This document shows positions 32,237 to 34,948 of a DNA stretch of 34,948 nucleotides, piece after piece; position 1 is the stretch's first letter, and each line of letters starts with the position of its first letter. A model generated the notes under the pieces. It saw only the letters and a list, made by a program, of their open reading frames with translations, was not told where the DNA came from and did not search any database. The translations under genes and the position numbers were made by a program. The stretch covers positions 1 to 34,948 of the forward strand of contig JARLGY010000069.1 of the NCBI GenBank assembly GCA_031292525.1, written 5' to 3'. The DNA comes from Flavipsychrobacter sp. GTDB taxonomy: Bacteria; Bacteroidota; Bacteroidia; Chitinophagales; Chitinophagaceae.

Positions 32237-32647
32237 ATGACCGAAACAGAACAGATACTGGAAAAAATGATGCAGACTGATGCCTTTAGTCAATGGCTGG
32301 GCATTGTAATAGATGAATACCGTCTTGGCTATTGTAAGTTGCATTATACCATACGTCCCGACATGGTAAATGGCTTCAATATGGTACATGGCGGTATCAT
32401 CTTCTCTGCTGCAGACAGTGCTTTCGCCTTTGCTTGCAATAGCCAGGGCATCATAAGCGTAGCGCTCGATGTGCATATAGCGTTTATTTGTGCAGGTAAG
32501 CCTGGCGAGGTGTTTACTGTTGAGGCCAAAGAGATATACACTGGTAACAAGACCGCATTCTATGATATTATTACTACTAATGAGCAAGGGCAAATAGTAA
32601 GTACTTTTAAGGGTACGGCTTACCGCACTGGCAAGCTTGTTTTGTAA
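32237..32647 (+). CDS. paaI: Hydroxyphenylacetyl-CoA thioesterase
   Basis: A 136-residue hotdog thioesterase. The active-site segment GFNMVHGGIIFSAADSAFAFA has the HGG-x6-D pattern of PaaI, with Asp in place of the Glu of MenI-type enzymes; SVALDVHIAFI and KTAFYDIIT complete the fold. PaaI releases dead-end hydroxyphenylacetyl-CoA intermediates during phenylacetate breakdown. It starts 6 bp after the paaK stop, so both are in one operon. This is the second hotdog thioesterase in the window, and the two are only distantly alike. Confidence 0.9.
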   Translation: MTETEQILEKMMQTDAFSQWLGIVIDEYRLGYCKLHYTIRPDMVNGFNMVHGGIIFSAADSAFAFACNSQGIISVALDVHIAFICAGKPGEVFTVEAKEIYTGNKTAFYDIITTNEQGQIVSTFKGTAYRTGKLVL

Positions 32648-32760
32648 TTGGTTAATGTTGGAGAAGTGTGACAAGTGAATGTGATGCAACGTTGCTAAAT
32701 ATTATTACTTATCTATAATCACTTCTCAATTTTCAAAGTGTGCTTGCCGCTGCATTGCCT

Positions 32761-32768
32761 TATTTTTG
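32761..32768 (+). promoter_or_regulatory. -7 box of the ABC exporter gene
   Basis: TATTTTTG, 22 bp before the TTG start codon. A TTG at 32744-32746 is only 14 bp upstream, shorter than the usual spacing. Confidence 0.4.
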
Positions 32769-32790
32769 CACGGCACCATAACTACCATCT

Positions 32791-34620
32791 TTGAGCAGAC
32801 CACCCAAAAACATAATAAAAGAAAAACAATCTTTCAGCCAGCGGCTGGCATCGCTGCAATACCTGCCTCGCTTTTTTAAGCTGGTGTGGGAGACCAGCCC
32901 GGCCATGGTAGTGGTGAGTTCTGTACTGCGTATTGCAAAGTCGGCCATACCACTGGCATTGTTGTACGTGGGTAAGCTCATTATAGACCAGGTCATTTTC
33001 ATAAGCCACAACCATAGTAGTACCCGGCATTTGTGGCAGTTGGTAGCGGCAGAGTTTGGGCTGGCTATATTGTCAGATGCGCTCAACAGGGCTATATCGT
33101 TAAGCGATGGTTTACTGGGCGATCTTTTTGCCAACCACACATCGGTAAAGATAATGGCTCATGCCGCTACGCTCGATCTGGATCAGTTTGAAGACTCTGT
33201 GTTTTACGATAAGCTGGAGCGTGCACGCCAGCAAACCGTAGGCCGTACATTGTTACTGTCGCAGGTAATGAGCCAGTTGCAGGACCTTATTACTATGGGT
33301 TTTCTTGCCGGTGGCTTGCTGGCCTTCAACCCATGGCTGTTTCTCTTGCTGTTGGTTACAGTGGTGCCTGCCTTCCTGGGGGAGTCTTACTTTAACGACC
33401 AGAGCTATGCACTCACCCGCGGCCAAACCCCCGAAAGGCGTGAGCTCGACTACCTGCGCTTCCTGGGCGCCAGCGATGAAACGGCCAAAGAAGTAAAGCT
33501 GTTCAACCTGTCTGGGTTCATTATAGATCGTTTTAAGCTGTTATCTAACAAATTTTATCTTGCCAATAAGCGCCTTTCCCGCCAGCGGTCGGTATGGGGT
33601 GCATTCTTTGCGCTGGTAGGCAGCGCGGGTTACTACGGGGCCTACATTATTATTATACTAAAGGCGGTCGATGGTAGCTTGTCTATTGGTAGCCTCACCT
33701 TCCTGGCGGGTTCCTTCAGGCAGTTAAAGAGCTTGCTGGAGGGCATCCTGAGCCGTTTCACCACCGTATCGCAAGGCGCTATGTACCTGCGCGATTTCTT
33801 CGATTTCTTTGAGATAGCCCCTAAGATACTCGTTGCTTCCCATCCGCTGCCCGTGCCTAGGCCCATAAAGCAGGGCTTCACTTTTGAGGATGTTGGTTTT
33901 AAGTATTCCAACTCCGACAGGTGGGCCAACCGGCACCTGAGCTTTACCCTGCATGCCGGCGAAAAGCTGGCGCTGGTAGGCGAGAACGGCGCCGGCAAAA
34001 CCACGCTGGTGAAGCTATTGGCCCGCCTGTACGACCCCACCGAGGGTCGTATATTGCTGGATGGGGTGGACCTGAAGGAGTACGACCTTGCCGATCTGCG
34101 CCTGCAAACGGGCATCATCTTTCAAGACTACCTGCGCTACCAGATGAGCATGGCCCAAAACATTGCCGTGGGCAATATTGACGAACAGCAAAACCGCCCC
34201 CTCATTGTTAGCTCTGCCCAAAAAAGCCTGGCCGATAAGCTGGCTGAAAAACTGGAAGGTGGTTACGATCAGGCCCTTGGCCGCCGGTTTAACGACGGGG
34301 TAGAACTGAGCGGTGGTGAGTGGCAGAAGGTAGCCCTGGCCCGCGCCTACATGAAAGATGCCCAACTTATGATATTGGACGAACCCACTGCCGCCCTTGA
34401 TGCCCGTGCGGAGCACGATGTGTTCATGCGGTTTGCAGAGCTGACAAAGAATAAATCGGCCGTACTCATATCTCACCGCTTCAGCACCGTGCGCATGGCC
34501 GACCGTATACTGGTGCTAGAAAAAGGCCAGATGCTTGAAATAGGCACCCACGAAGAACTGCTGAACAAGAAAGGCCGCTACGCAGAACTGTTCCTGTTAC
34601 AGGCGATGGGGTATAGGTAA
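32791..34620 (+). CDS. ABC exporter (fused permease and ATPase)
   Basis: 609 residues starting with TTG at 32791; an in-frame stop lies 12 bp upstream and no better ATG is available. An N-terminal six-helix membrane domain (about 25-325) is fused to an ATPase domain: Walker A GENGAGKTT at 397-405, Q-loop IIFQDYLRY, signature LSGGE at 506-510, Walker B LMILDE at 526-531, and SHRFSTVRMAD with the H-loop His. Half-transporters of this kind dimerise to export lipids, peptides or drugs. The LETF-like segment and the short extracellular loops do not identify the cargo. The gene becomes markedly GC-richer towards its 3' end (38 of 60 in 34021-34080, against 30 of 60 in gyrA 27661-27720). Confidence 0.9.
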   Translation: MSRPPKNIIKEKQSFSQRLASLQYLPRFFKLVWETSPAMVVVSSVLRIAKSAIPLALLYVGKLIIDQVIFISHNHSSTRHLWQLVAAEFGLAILSDALNRAISLSDGLLGDLFANHTSVKIMAHAATLDLDQFEDSVFYDKLERARQQTVGRTLLLSQVMSQLQDLITMGFLAGGLLAFNPWLFLLLLVTVVPAFLGESYFNDQSYALTRGQTPERRELDYLRFLGASDETAKEVKLFNLSGFIIDRFKLLSNKFYLANKRLSRQRSVWGAFFALVGSAGYYGAYIIIILKAVDGSLSIGSLTFLAGSFRQLKSLLEGILSRFTTVSQGAMYLRDFFDFFEIAPKILVASHPLPVPRPIKQGFTFEDVGFKYSNSDRWANRHLSFTLHAGEKLALVGENGAGKTTLVKLLARLYDPTEGRILLDGVDLKEYDLADLRLQTGIIFQDYLRYQMSMAQNIAVGNIDEQQNRPLIVSSAQKSLADKLAEKLEGGYDQALGRRFNDGVELSGGEWQKVALARAYMKDAQLMILDEPTAALDARAEHDVFMRFAELTKNKSAVLISHRFSTVRMADRILVLEKGQMLEIGTHEELLNKKGRYAELFLLQAMGYR

Positions 34621-34650
34621 AACGTTGCTTTTATTTTGTTTTAATAGTGT

Positions 34651-34756
34651 CACTGCGAGGTACGAAGCAGCCTTAAGTTTTGAGGGTGTGACGCGATGTG
34701 CCTGCATATTGTAAGCTTGCGTTTCGTAAGGTTGCTTCGTGCCACATGATCCAGTG
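34651..34756. repeat. REP-like imperfect inverted repeat
   Basis: GTACGAAGCAGCCTTA at 34660-34675 pairs with TAAGGTTGCTTCGTGC at 34727-34742 (14 of 16 complementary), enclosed by CACTG (34651-34655) and CAGTG (34752-34756). The 'TGCGAGGTACGAAGCA' end resembles extragenic palindromic repeats widespread in Bacteroidota genomes; the identification is by memory and approximate. It follows the ABC exporter stop by 30 bp and may also act in transcript termination. Confidence 0.6.
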
Positions 34757-34851
34757 GTGTTGTCCTGTCTGGGTTTTAATTGGAAAGCGGACAGGGTAGG
34801 TATCAGCTCCCCTCCTTTTTTCAACTAATCCTTACCCAAAAGTCTTATAGT

Positions 34852-34859
34852 TATTTTTG
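34852..34859 (+). promoter_or_regulatory. -7 box of the transposase gene
   Basis: TATTTTTG ending 15 bp before the transposase ATG; no clear -33 element. A host-type promoter would allow expression of the element. Confidence 0.4.
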
Positions 34860-34874
34860 CATACAAAAATCTCT

Positions 34875-34948
34875 ATGCATAACATTACGGTCAAGGATTT
34901 CCCTCATCTTGATTTTGGTGATAAGAGGCGTGATAGGCGATTTGTGAC
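34875..34948 (+). CDS. IS4-type transposase, N-terminus only (partial)
   Basis: An ATG at 34875 opens a frame that runs off the window: MHNITVKDFPHLDFGDKRR and onward to FV. The 'D-F-G-D-K-R-R-x-R-R' stretch closely matches the DNA-binding N-terminus of IS4-family (Tn5-like) transposases. The catalytic DDE residues are beyond the edge. A hairpin CCTGTCTG/CGGACAGG at 34764-34795 upstream may mark the left end of the element; the exact boundary and any target-site duplication cannot be seen. Confidence 0.65.
   Translation, partial: MHNITVKDFPHLDFGDKRRDRRFV

Noticed and set aside
32661-32727. GAGAAGTG ... CACTTCTC inverted repeat between paaI and the ABC exporter.
   Set aside because: The 8-bp arms are separated by 51 bp with no T-run, so chance is the simplest explanation.

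Overview
The window looks like chromosomal DNA of a Bacteroidota species, most likely in or near the Chitinophagaceae. It opens with a type IX secretion C-terminal sorting domain and contains an LruC-domain lipoprotein. PurM, FtcD and prohibitin-like proteins have the forms usual in Bacteroidota. Several genes are preceded by the Bacteroidota sigma-factor signature (TTG, 19-20 bp, TAnnTTTG), and ribosome binding sites are weak. The family-level placement is an inference from general resemblance, not from a marker gene tree.

Layout. 1-3131: tail of a T9SS-secreted protein with a strong terminator, a DUF4272 gene, a decayed lipoprotein gene with two frameshifts, a prohibitin-family membrane protein and a small secreted protein. 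3132-5665: a long cell-surface lipoprotein (beta-solenoid plus LruC domain) closed by a 20-bp perfect inverted repeat. 5680-11322, minus strand: a tightly packed housekeeping operon, ftcD > lpxK > rnr > polyprenyl diphosphate synthase > EVE-domain gene. 11389-13291: a GNAT acetyltransferase and purM. 13386-15989: three tandem paralogues of a predicted outer-membrane beta-barrel protein. The second has lost its N-terminal module, and a short fragment of a second purM lies between the first two. 16011-18000: a lipoprotein and mtaB, divergently transcribed.

18197-20423 is a two-component pair: a PAS histidine kinase and a response regulator fused to a Crp-type DNA-binding module. 20476-23567 holds a PhyH-type dioxygenase, then a Tat-exported glycosylasparaginase paired with cutC. 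23785-23857 is tRNA-Lys(CTT). 24022-26284: a saccharopine dehydrogenase-family gene diverging from a hotdog thioesterase and a small membrane protein. 26388-30844: gyrA, a TPR protein and a cold-shock protein, with clear promoters and terminators. 30899-34620: paaK, paaI and a GC-richer ABC exporter. The right edge carries a REP-like inverted repeat and the first 24 codons of an IS4-type transposase.

Most of the window is ordinary core genome. I found no CRISPR array, phage module or obvious defence island. The observations most worth a second look are the purM relic inside the barrel-gene array, the truncated second barrel paralogue, the PAS kinase/REC-Crp pair, the alanine at the GyrA quinolone position, the cutC-glycosylasparaginase pairing, and the mobile or repetitive DNA at the right edge.
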